A DNA stretch of 34,371 nucleotides from Clostridia bacterium (GTDB lineage Bacteria; Bacillota; Thermoanaerobacteria; Thermoanaerobacterales; Thermoanaerobacteraceae). The notes under the pieces were generated by a model, which did not search any database, was not told where the DNA came from, and saw only the letters and a program-made list of their open reading frames with translations. Shown piece after piece: positions 6,753 through 14,063 of the stretch (the stretch's first letter is position 1; each line of letters starts with the position of its first letter). The stretch lies in the NCBI GenBank assembly GCA_012840485.1, contig DULG01000043.1, positions 1 through 34,371 of the forward strand. Reading direction: 5' to 3'. Made by a program: the position numbers and the translations under genes.

Positions 6753-8153
6753 ATGAGTCTGAGGTGGAAAATCTTTTCCTTATATTTCGTAATTTTAATA
6801 ATTTCTCTAGCTTCTACAGGTCTTTATCTTTACGGCTATATCGAAAAAAGTTATTTGGACAATGTAAAAGTTAATAATTTAATGCAAGCTAATATGATTT
6901 CAAATTTTGTAGCCAGGTTTGTAGGAACTTCTTCCTCTTATCTAATTGAGCCTACCATCCTTGAATACGCGAAACAAATAAATTCTAGGATACTTTTTAC
7001 TAATGTCAATGGGAAAGTATTAGTAGATTCTGCGCCTTCAAAGGAATTTGAAGGAAAGGTTATAAATAATTATAATGATGTAAAAGAAGCGTTGGCGGGA
7101 AAAGGGTCTACAAGTATTCATGACATAAATGGTGTAGGCTGGGCTATGTATACTGCTGTTCCTGTAATAGCTAAAAACAATATAGTTGGAGTTATACTTA
7201 TTTCTTCTTCCATAGATAATGTGATAAACCTCTTAAATTCTATAAAATATCGAATGATATACACTTTTACAGGAATTGGAATTATAGTGAGTTTTTTAAG
7301 CCTATTAGTAGCCTCTTATATTACGAACCCTTTAAAGCGATTGACAGAAGCTACAAATATTTTATCTCAAGGTAAACTAGATTATAAAGTTGATGTAAAA
7401 AGTAGTGATGAGATTGGAAAATTAGCTAATGCATTTAATAAAATGAGTTTTAATTTGATGAAAATAGACGAGGAAAGAAAAAGATTTGTCTCAGATGCTT
7501 CCCATGAATTAAAAACGCCTTTGGCTTCAGTTAAAGCTTTAATAGAGTCTTTGATAAACAGCAAAAATCAAGATGTAAATTTTTATAAAGAGATATTGAA
7601 GGATGTAAATGGAGAAATAGATAGGATGACAAGGCTAGTAAATGATTTATTAGAATTGGCGAGGATGGATAGAATGAAGACAGCAAAAGTGAGAAGAAGT
7701 GAAATAAGTGAAATAATATTAGATGTAATAGATAGCCTCCTTCCTGTTGCAAAAACAAAAGACATAAATCTTGAATTTAAAGGGAAAAATGGTGTATTTG
7801 CAGAAGTAGATCCTGATAGGTTATATAGGATGGTATATAATATAGTAGAAAATGGAATAAAATATACTCATCATGGAGGGAATGTAATGGTGGGCTTAGA
7901 AGAAGATGAAGATAATATATATCTTACGATTTCAGATAGCGGGATAGGTATAAGTGAAGAAACACTTCCCAAAATCTTTGACCGTTTCGCAAGAGGAGAT
8001 ACTGCAAGGTCTAAAAAAAGTGGCGGTTTTGGATTAGGTCTTTCCATTGCTAAGGAAATAATAGATATGCATGAAGGAAAAATTTCAGTTGAAAGCAAAG
8101 TGGGAGAGGGAACTGTATTCAAAATTACTTTGCCTAAAACTAAAAAGAATTAA
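6753..8153 (+). CDS. Membrane sensor histidine kinase
   Basis: 466 residues, partner of the preceding response regulator (10-nt gap, Shine-Dalgarno AGGTGAT). Order of domains: transmembrane helix 1 (about 8-30), an extracytoplasmic sensor of about 130 residues with a PAS-like (sCache-like) look (SRILFTNVNGKVLVDS), transmembrane helix 2 (about 163-187), HAMP linker (SYITNPLKRLTEATNIL, about 188-240), HisKA with phospho-acceptor His251 in SDASHELKTPLAS, and HATPase_c with N-box NIVENGIKY, G1 DSGIGI, F-box KIFDRFARGD and G2 GFGLGLSIA. All catalytic motifs appear intact. The ligand is unknown. Confidence 0.92.
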   Translation: MSLRWKIFSLYFVILIISLASTGLYLYGYIEKSYLDNVKVNNLMQANMISNFVARFVGTSSSYLIEPTILEYAKQINSRILFTNVNGKVLVDSAPSKEFEGKVINNYNDVKEALAGKGSTSIHDINGVGWAMYTAVPVIAKNNIVGVILISSSIDNVINLLNSIKYRMIYTFTGIGIIVSFLSLLVASYITNPLKRLTEATNILSQGKLDYKVDVKSSDEIGKLANAFNKMSFNLMKIDEERKRFVSDASHELKTPLASVKALIESLINSKNQDVNFYKEILKDVNGEIDRMTRLVNDLLELARMDRMKTAKVRRSEISEIILDVIDSLLPVAKTKDINLEFKGKNGVFAEVDPDRLYRMVYNIVENGIKYTHHGGNVMVGLEEDEDNIYLTISDSGIGISEETLPKIFDRFARGDTARSKKSGGFGLGLSIAKEIIDMHEGKISVESKVGEGTVFKITLPKTKKN

Positions 8154-8242
8154 CTTTTTTTAATAATTTTTTTATATTTATTTAATATCTGGTTGCAAAA
8201 AAAGTAGTATTATTAAGATAGAGAAAGGAAGGAGGGGGAAGG

Positions 8243-9697
8243 GTGAAAAAGATACCATTATTAATTGTAACTTTATTACTTGCTGCTGTAATATCGGGAT
8301 GCACACAAAATCTTAATACTGCAGATGAAAATGCTCCCATAAATCCAAAACCTTTAATGCAGGGTATATCTCAGGATATGTCGAAAGAAGTATCCCTTTA
8401 TTTTCTCAATGATAAAATGAACGGCTTAATTTTGGAAAGAAGACTTATCCCGAAAGATTCGGATGTGCTAAAACAAGTTATTTTAGAGATGATCAAAGGG
8501 CCTACTGATGAATATGCAAGACCTGTCTTTCCTAATGGTACAAAACTGCTCTCTGCAGAAATACAAGAAGGCACAGCTTTTATAAATTTGTCAAAAGAAT
8601 TTTTGCAGGAAAGTGACAATGAGCAAATAGATAAGTTAAGAATTGCAGCTATTGTAAATGTATTGACAGATATTCCAGGAGTAAATAGTGTTCAGATTTT
8701 GATAGAAGGTAACAAAGTAAATACTATAGGAAAGTATAAAATAGGTTTGGAGCCTTTAAAAAGGAGTATATTAGTAGGAGAAGTTTATAACAACAGAGAA
8801 AGAGTAAAAAAACTACAGGAAAAAGCAGATTTTGGGAAAGAAACATGGCGATTTGACCCCATCCAGGTGGTTAGAATGGAAGGTGGAATAATAGGTTTAG
8901 GAAGTCAAGATGAGCTAACGCTAAAAGAGGAAAATAAGGGACTAGCAGATGTAGAAGTATTTCACGACAATAAGGTGTATAGTATACATTTGATTCAACC
9001 TCTTGGAGATGGAGATAATTATATCTGGGTCATTAGTAATGTAATAGCTGAATTTACTCCTATTCCTGATACAAATCCTTTAAAGGGTGAGTCATTTATT
9101 TATGGAAAAGTGACGGCTATTGATTACTTCCATAAAATTATTACAATTGAAAGAGAATATCAGGATGCCCAAGATTTAAGGAATGAAGCAGGGCCTGATA
9201 TAAAAGTGTTGCCAACTGCTATTATTCATTTTCAAGCAAAGGTAAGGTACGACCTTGAAGGAGGAATTAAATATGCTGAAAGGGATGCCAGTTTTTCTGA
9301 GATAAAAGTGGGGGATGAATTAGGCATAGTGCTTACAAAAGATAAAGAAGCAAGAGCTGTAATTATTTTTGATAGAAGCTCTATTTCTTACGAACCCAAT
9401 ATAAAAGTAGCAGTTCCTGCTAAAAATGATGTAGTTTCAAATCCTTTTAAAGTAATAGGAAAAGCAAGAGTATTTGAAGGAGGCGTAAATATTAGACTGA
9501 TTGACAGCAATGGCAATATTTTAAATGAAAGTTTTGTTCAAGCAACTGATTCAGCTCCTTCATGGGGAGATTTTGAAGCTATAATTTCCTACAAACCTTT
9601 AAAAGAGCCACAAAATGGAGTTCTTCAAGTTTTTTCTTTAAATGCTAAAGATGGATCTATACAAAACTTAGTTTCCATACCTATAAAGTTAAAATAA
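8243..9697 (+). CDS. Lipoprotein with GerMN and Gmad2 domains
   Basis: 484 residues. A signal peptide with lipobox (VISGC, Cys20) predicts lipid anchoring on the outer face of the membrane. A GerMN domain follows (about residues 45-175; KGPTDEY, FPNGTKLLSAEI, GTAFINLSKEF). A middle region of beta-type sequence comes next, and a C-terminal Gmad2 immunoglobulin-like domain (about 385-484: IKVAVPAKNDVVSNPFKVIGKARVFEGGVNIRLID). GerM-type proteins act in spore formation and germination in Bacillus; outside sporulation the domains occur in envelope lipoproteins. The start is GTG 8243, supported by AAGGAGGGGG. It follows the two-component pair in the same direction after 89 nt, and its stop is only 3 nt from the convergent yyaC stop. 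Confidence 0.85.
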   Translation: MKKIPLLIVTLLLAAVISGCTQNLNTADENAPINPKPLMQGISQDMSKEVSLYFLNDKMNGLILERRLIPKDSDVLKQVILEMIKGPTDEYARPVFPNGTKLLSAEIQEGTAFINLSKEFLQESDNEQIDKLRIAAIVNVLTDIPGVNSVQILIEGNKVNTIGKYKIGLEPLKRSILVGEVYNNRERVKKLQEKADFGKETWRFDPIQVVRMEGGIIGLGSQDELTLKEENKGLADVEVFHDNKVYSIHLIQPLGDGDNYIWVISNVIAEFTPIPDTNPLKGESFIYGKVTAIDYFHKIITIEREYQDAQDLRNEAGPDIKVLPTAIIHFQAKVRYDLEGGIKYAERDASFSEIKVGDELGIVLTKDKEARAVIIFDRSSISYEPNIKVAVPAKNDVVSNPFKVIGKARVFEGGVNIRLIDSNGNILNESFVQATDSAPSWGDFEAIISYKPLKEPQNGVLQVFSLNAKDGSIQNLVSIPIKLK

Positions 9698-9700
9698 AAA

Positions 9701-10213
9701 TTAAGAAGATTTTGAAGCGTAATAAATTCCATTTGCTATTATTTCTGCAATGTCGAAGACAAATCCCAATCTAGTTGAGTTTACCAATAATGAATCGTAT
9801 ACCTCTACAATACCTACTATAGATATATCCCCCACTGGAGGGAGTATTTTACCTACACCTTTCCCGGGATATAGGGGGGCTTTTTTTATTGCAATTTTGC
9901 CGATATTTTCTTTATCACCTAAAGAGGCATCTATAGCAATTATTTTGCTATGTGGATGCCTCTTTTTTATGTATTTTATATTTTCTTCTAAATTCATAGC
10001 GTGAACTGGAGATTTTAACGTGCCGTAAATGTAATAATTTGATGGCAAAGATTTTATCAGCAAATTTCCTACGATAGGACCCAGTGAGTCAGTTATAAAT
10101 TTATCTGTTCCAATACATAAAAATACAGAATTAATATCTAAAAGGGGCTTTAAAAAACTAGATATGTAGTAAATAGCATTCGAATCGTCATATTTAAATT
10201 TTAGTTCTTCCAT
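9701..10213 (-). CDS. yyaC: YyaC family sporulation protein (DUF1256, GPR-like)
   Basis: 170 residues, cytosolic. Family motifs: LCIGTDKFITDSLGPIVGNLL (about residues 32-52), YGTLKSPVHAMNLEE, IIAIDASLGDKENIG and the C-terminal PVGDISIVGIVEV. This is the YyaC/DUF1256 family, related in fold to the spore protease GPR and restricted largely to endospore formers. Whether it is an active peptidase is not established to my knowledge. It is convergent with the GerMN lipoprotein gene with almost no space between stops and no clear terminator. The start at 10213 has GGGGGC about 11 nt upstream. Confidence 0.85.
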   Translation of the reverse strand: MEELKFKYDDSNAIYYISSFLKPLLDINSVFLCIGTDKFITDSLGPIVGNLLIKSLPSNYYIYGTLKSPVHAMNLEENIKYIKKRHPHSKIIAIDASLGDKENIGKIAIKKAPLYPGKGVGKILPPVGDISIVGIVEVYDSLLVNSTRLGFVFDIAEIIANGIYYASKSS

Positions 10214-10307
10214 ATATAAAATAGCCCCCTTTTTCGAAAACTTGAATTAAAAACGTTAGGATAAGCAAATAATATATAAAGAAATTAATAGAAAAGGATG
10301 GGGTAAA

Positions 10308-10898
10308 GTGAGGAGACTAAAATTATATGGATTATTGTTTACACTAATTTTTGTTTTCACTACTATATTTATGTTAAAACATAGGATTCAAGAACCACAA
10401 AAAGATGAAGAAATTAATACTTTTAACGGTACCTACTTTACAGATGAAATTTTAGGGAAGGAAGATATGGCAAATCAAAAAACCCCTGATAATCAAAAAA
10501 CTTTTTCAGGGGATAAGGGGACAGAGGAAGAGGATAAAGGAATTTACGAGAAAGATAAGGTTTTCAAGGGGAAAATATTAGATAAGATGCTTGATGAAAA
10601 TAGAAGGGAAAGTAATACTTTAAAAGCTACAGATAAAAATATGGAAGTGAATACAATAGTTACTCTAGAGAAAATTCTACAAGTGCAAAATCAGATAGAA
10701 GATGTGGAAAAAGATAAGATTATGGCTGCACTTTTAAAATTAGACCATAAAGAAATAGATGAGGTTATGAGTATAATTGAAAAAGGAGTAACCGAAGAGG
10801 ACAGCCAAAAATTATTAGAAATATTAAAGAGGAAGCTTTCTCCTAAAGAAGTCGAATATTTAGTGGATGTGGCAAATAAATATTTTTCAAAAAATTAG
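10308..10898 (+). CDS. Membrane-anchored hypothetical protein
   Basis: 196 residues, family not recognised. One N-terminal transmembrane helix (about residues 6-23) precedes a low-complexity, highly charged stretch rich in Lys, Asp and Glu (about 30-105). A predicted helical C-terminal domain follows, with the regular pattern KDKIMAALLKLDHKEIDEVM then LKRKLSPKEVEYLVDVANKY. The start is GTG 10308 with GGATGGGG 5 nt upstream. The C-terminal helices resemble small regulatory or scaffold helical bundles, but I do not assign a function. It is flanked by yyaC (divergent) and a shared terminator with the convergent NAGPA-type gene. Confidence 0.65.
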   Translation: MRRLKLYGLLFTLIFVFTTIFMLKHRIQEPQKDEEINTFNGTYFTDEILGKEDMANQKTPDNQKTFSGDKGTEEEDKGIYEKDKVFKGKILDKMLDENRRESNTLKATDKNMEVNTIVTLEKILQVQNQIEDVEKDKIMAALLKLDHKEIDEVMSIIEKGVTEEDSQKLLEILKRKLSPKEVEYLVDVANKYFSKN

Positions 10899-10930
10899 CC
10901 CCTTCTGTTAGAAAGGGGTTAAATTTTTTA
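10898..10930. terminator. Bidirectional terminator between convergent genes
   Basis: A hairpin pairs the CCCCTTCT and AGAAAGGGG arms (one bulged base, loop GTTA), flanked by AATTTTTT on the plus strand and TAATTTTT on the minus strand. It can serve both the upstream hypothetical gene and the convergent 787-residue gene. Confidence 0.75.
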
Positions 10931-10933
10931 TGC

Positions 10934-13297
10934 TTATCTATTTATAAGGTTTTTAAATTGATAATTTATTTCTTTTCCATTTACCATTACAGAAATAAAT
11001 CTAAAATCATTATATATGTCATTAGAGGGACCATCCCAATCAGTTCCATAAGTTGTAATATACCTTATTTCATCATTTAAAATGGTATAAAATTTATTTT
11101 TGCTGTTGTAGATAATCCACACATTTTTGCCTGTATTTTTTCTAAATTCTTTTAAAGTGTCTTCAAATAAAGCAGCTTCCCTGGTGTCTTTAAAACCTTC
11201 TGTTCCTCCAATAGGTTTTGGCAACAGAATAAAGAGATTATCACTATTTATGTTTTTTAACTGTTCCTTAAACCATAACCATTGGCTTTCATCAGGATTT
11301 AACAAACTTCCATTTCGGTTATTGAGTACAATAAAAGTCGAATTATTGTAATCCCGCCTTTCATAGTTATTACTAGTGATTATATAGTCAGTGTTCAGAT
11401 TTTGTAACAATCTATCGTTGATATCTCCTAAAAATATCGCCAGATGGTACTCCTTATTGGCTATTTCAGCAGCTTTCAAGGAAATTTGCAATTTTAGTAG
11501 CGTTTTATATTTTGTATCGCCAAATATCATAAATTTAAAAGAATCAAATGTGTTTTCTACAGCTGCTTCTTTATTGTAAGGGTCTATTTCTTCGAATGAT
11601 GGCAATTTTGGGAGCACATTGGTATCGAATTCTGAACCGTTTCCTATCTGAACAGGCAAGATTCCTTTTTCTCCCAGTACTTGGGCAACGAGTGCACCGC
11701 TTATATCAAAATTGGAAGAAAAAAATGTGCAGTTTTTGTCTACAAAACCTACATTATTATAAGTATTCCACTCAATGTCTTGTGGTTCTATTAAAGATCT
11801 ATAGCCTTTTATATTTTTGCCAATAACTTTCACAGAAATAGATTTGTTTTTGTCAATGAATATGCTTGAAGGGCTAAATTGTATTTCTACAGGTTTGTCA
11901 AGAGAATTTATCTTGATGCTTCCAGTGGCATTACCTAATCTTGCAGTTATAATGCCTTCTCCTGTACTAGTAGGCATAAAAGTATTGCCATTAAATATGC
12001 CAGTAATTCCACTTATAGAAAAAGAGACTTCCTCTGGATTAATTTTAATTGGATTATAATCTTCATCATATCCTTTAACAGAGATTGTTCTATGAAACCC
12101 TTGAAAAATGTTGGTATCTGATACTTCTAATTTTAAGCCGTATAAATTTCCTATAGGGGCATTATTAAATATTCCTATTCCATTTGCCACATTTCTCTCA
12201 TAACCTTCAGGAGGATAATTTGCAAGTTTAGCTTCTGTCTCTCCCAAAGGTCTTATTGCCATTTGTGTTGATCCACCCCCATCTAAATTTAAAGCATCGT
12301 AGACACCTAAAGATATCATTAGATTTGCCATTTCTGTTTGTGTCATTCCTCTATATGAAGAACCGTCAACAGTGGCTATTATTAAATATCTCTTATCTTG
12401 AGTATAGCCTATAGATGTTCGGGCTGTATAACCTTTTATTTCATGAGTAAAAGGTGCAATTTTTCCACCTTTTACAAGGACTGTACCGCCACTGACGGCC
12501 ATCTTAATATCTTGAAAAGAAGGTGTTGTATTTACATCTTTTTGTATTATGTCCCCCGGCTTTAAAGTAAGCAAATTATCTCCTACATAACCTGAACCGG
12601 CAAGTACATAACCGCCCTGTGGTATTTCAACAGGAGGTTGTCCTTGCCTTACTTCCAGCACTCTGTCATTTTCATCCACAACTACCTCTACTAGCTGAGG
12701 TACATTTTCATTTGCTCCTGGAGAGGTAATAAACCAGTCTTTTGTATACATTACCAGATATTCAAAAGTATTACTTATTTTATTTATCGCGGCGAGAGTT
12801 AACTTTGTGCCATTTGGAAGAGTGATAGACATATCTTTTGACCAATATTCTATAAAAGGTACTCCATTTATATTAATATAGAAAGTAGCTAATTTTCCCC
12901 CTTCTGAAGGGTCTGTGATTAACTTTCCTTCTTTTACTGTTGCTCCTACAGGGAAACCTGTTTTGGTATCAAAAAAATCTCCATTCACAGCAGCTACAGC
13001 CCAGTAAGAATTTGCCATCTCCCGCACGGTCATTCTATTTTTTATGCCATTGGGGTTAAAAATTGTTAATATGTCAGTATATTTATCCGACAAATCCACT
13101 TTTAATACATTTATGTTTATCCATCCTTCAGAAGTAAAATAAATTATGTTTTTATGTATTACTCCCCCGCTCAGATTTTGGGTAAATTCTTTTATATCAA
13201 TGATTGTATATGCGTAACCATTGACATTTTGCAAAGGAAAAATTAAAAAAGACATAATAATAGCGACAACTAAAGATATGACCTTTTTATACTTCAA
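10934..13297 (-). CDS. Secreted phosphodiester glycosidase (NAGPA) domain protein with degenerate phosphoesterase C-terminus
   Basis: 787 residues with a signal peptide (about 1-30). The NAGPA/phosphodiester glycosidase domain (about residues 80-380) shows AAVNGDFFDTKTGFPVGATV, GYTARTSIGYTQDKRYLII and DALNLDGGGSTQMAIRP, which are family signatures. Beta-type linker domains follow (about 385-560). The last 220 residues resemble a calcineurin-like phosphoesterase (FMIFGDTK, IFLGDIND, ESQWLWFKEQL), but the expected GNHE and GHxH metal ligands are not visible. Such proteins act outside the cell on envelope or exopolysaccharide glycans (family inference). The start is TTG 13297, preceded by AGGAGGGG. 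It is divergent from the tRNA cluster and convergent with the hypothetical gene. Confidence 0.8.
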   Translation of the reverse strand: MKYKKVISLVVAIIMSFLIFPLQNVNGYAYTIIDIKEFTQNLSGGVIHKNIIYFTSEGWININVLKVDLSDKYTDILTIFNPNGIKNRMTVREMANSYWAVAAVNGDFFDTKTGFPVGATVKEGKLITDPSEGGKLATFYININGVPFIEYWSKDMSITLPNGTKLTLAAINKISNTFEYLVMYTKDWFITSPGANENVPQLVEVVVDENDRVLEVRQGQPPVEIPQGGYVLAGSGYVGDNLLTLKPGDIIQKDVNTTPSFQDIKMAVSGGTVLVKGGKIAPFTHEIKGYTARTSIGYTQDKRYLIIATVDGSSYRGMTQTEMANLMISLGVYDALNLDGGGSTQMAIRPLGETEAKLANYPPEGYERNVANGIGIFNNAPIGNLYGLKLEVSDTNIFQGFHRTISVKGYDEDYNPIKINPEEVSFSISGITGIFNGNTFMPTSTGEGIITARLGNATGSIKINSLDKPVEIQFSPSSIFIDKNKSISVKVIGKNIKGYRSLIEPQDIEWNTYNNVGFVDKNCTFFSSNFDISGALVAQVLGEKGILPVQIGNGSEFDTNVLPKLPSFEEIDPYNKEAAVENTFDSFKFMIFGDTKYKTLLKLQISLKAAEIANKEYHLAIFLGDINDRLLQNLNTDYIITSNNYERRDYNNSTFIVLNNRNGSLLNPDESQWLWFKEQLKNINSDNLFILLPKPIGGTEGFKDTREAALFEDTLKEFRKNTGKNVWIIYNSKNKFYTILNDEIRYITTYGTDWDGPSNDIYNDFRFISVMVNGKEINYQFKNLINR

Positions 13298-13413
13298 TTA
13301 TACCCCTCCTCTTTTGATTGGGCCTTTTAGTTACCTTTTCTTGTATAGGTTAATTGTACTATCGTTTTATTACAGTTATGTTACATAAAGATAAAAATTT
13401 AGTTAATTTATTT

Positions 13414-13480
13414 ATAATCTTTGATTTTTAGAGGAAAATCATTTAAAATATAACGCATTCTTTTAAAAATCAAAGATTAT
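13414..13480. repeat. 17-bp perfect inverted repeat between the NAGPA-type gene and tRNA operon
   Basis: Bases 13414-13430 are perfectly complementary to 13464-13480, separated by 33 nt. It lies in the divergent intergenic region upstream of the tRNA promoter, with no T-tract fitting a plain terminator. The rest of 13298-13572 shows no gene. Confidence 0.7.
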
Positions 13481-13525
13481 TGGGGATAAATCGCGAAAAC
13501 AGTGATTTTTAGCCTTTTATGCCTA

Positions 13526-13554
13526 TTGTGAAATTTTATTTTTTTTATTATAAT
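13526..13554 (+). promoter_or_regulatory. Promoter of the tRNA cluster
   Basis: TTGTGA (13526-13531), 17-nt spacer, perfect TATAAT (13549-13554), 18 nt before tRNA-Pro. Confidence 0.75.
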
Positions 13555-13572
13555 CTATATCGTCACTGATGT

Positions 13573-13648
13573 CGGGATGTAGCGCAGTTGGTAGCGCACG
13601 TGCTTTGGGAGCATGGGGTCGGGGGTTCAAGTCCCTCCATCCCGACCA
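13573..13648 (+). tRNA. tRNA-Pro(UGG)
   Basis: A 76-nt cloverleaf: acceptor CGGGATG pairs with CATCCCG (13638-13644), anticodon loop TTTGGGA with anticodon TGG at 13606-13608, T-arm GGTTCAAGTCC, and encoded CCA (13646-13648). First of three tandem tRNAs in one transcript. Confidence 0.95.
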
Positions 13649-13652
13649 TTTT

Positions 13653-13728
13653 GGTCGTATAGCTCAGCTGGGAGAGCACCTGCCTTACAAGCAGGGGGTC
13701 ATAGGTTCAAGTCCTATTGCGACCACCA
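13653..13728 (+). tRNA. tRNA-Val(UAC)
   Basis: A 76-nt cloverleaf: acceptor GGTCGTA with TGCGACC (one G-U), anticodon stem CCTGC/GCAGG, anticodon TAC at 13686-13688, encoded CCA. It starts 4 nt after tRNA-Pro. Confidence 0.95.
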
Positions 13729-13749
13729 TTTGCAAAACTAAATTGTTGT

Positions 13750-13835
13750 GGAGGGATACCCAAGTGGCTAAAGGGGGCAGACTGTAAATCTGTTGGCTGA
13801 CGCCTTCGATGGTTCGAATCCATCTCCCTCCACCA
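13750..13835 (+). tRNA. tRNA-Tyr(GUA)
   Basis: An 86-nt class II tRNA with a long variable arm: acceptor GGAGGGA/TCCCTCC, anticodon stem GCAGA/TCTGT, anticodon GTA at 13784-13786, T-loop GTTCGAATC, encoded CCA. Confidence 0.95.
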
Positions 13836-13844
13836 TTTTAAAAG

Positions 13845-13870
13845 AAGACCAAAAGGTCTTTTTTATTTTT
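13845..13870 (+). terminator. Terminator of the tRNA cluster
   Basis: AAGACC (13845-13850), loop AAAA, GGTCTT (13855-13860), followed by a T-rich tract. Confidence 0.85.
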
Positions 13871-13872
13871 TG

Positions 13873-13900
13873 TTGACATCATAAAAATGTATAGTATAAA
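13873..13900 (+). promoter_or_regulatory. Promoter region of the GH20 gene with an operator-like palindrome downstream
   Basis: TTGACA (13873-13878), 16-nt spacer, TATAAA (13895-13900). A second TATAAT lies at 13908-13913. The leader to the ATG is about 155 nt and contains the palindrome TTTAACGAAGTTAAA (13997-14011), a possible operator. Confidence 0.5.
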
Positions 13901-14063
13901 ATTATGATATAATATGTGTAATATGAGGTAAATTCTACTCTCCAATGTTTAAACCACTGTGGGAAAATATAATAATGGAAATAAAAGGATGTTTGTTTTA
14001 ACGAAGTTAAATAAGTAGATAGCATTAAATACAATAAAATAAAATTTTAGGGGGTTAAGTTAG

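Noticed and set aside
7531-7765. Opposite-strand open frames within the histidine kinase gene
   Set aside because: They are shadows of the kinase codons with leucine/serine-rich nonsense sequence and no start context.
13569-13787. A 72-codon open frame across the tRNA genes
   Set aside because: It lies inside three clear cloverleaf tRNAs and is a chance frame.
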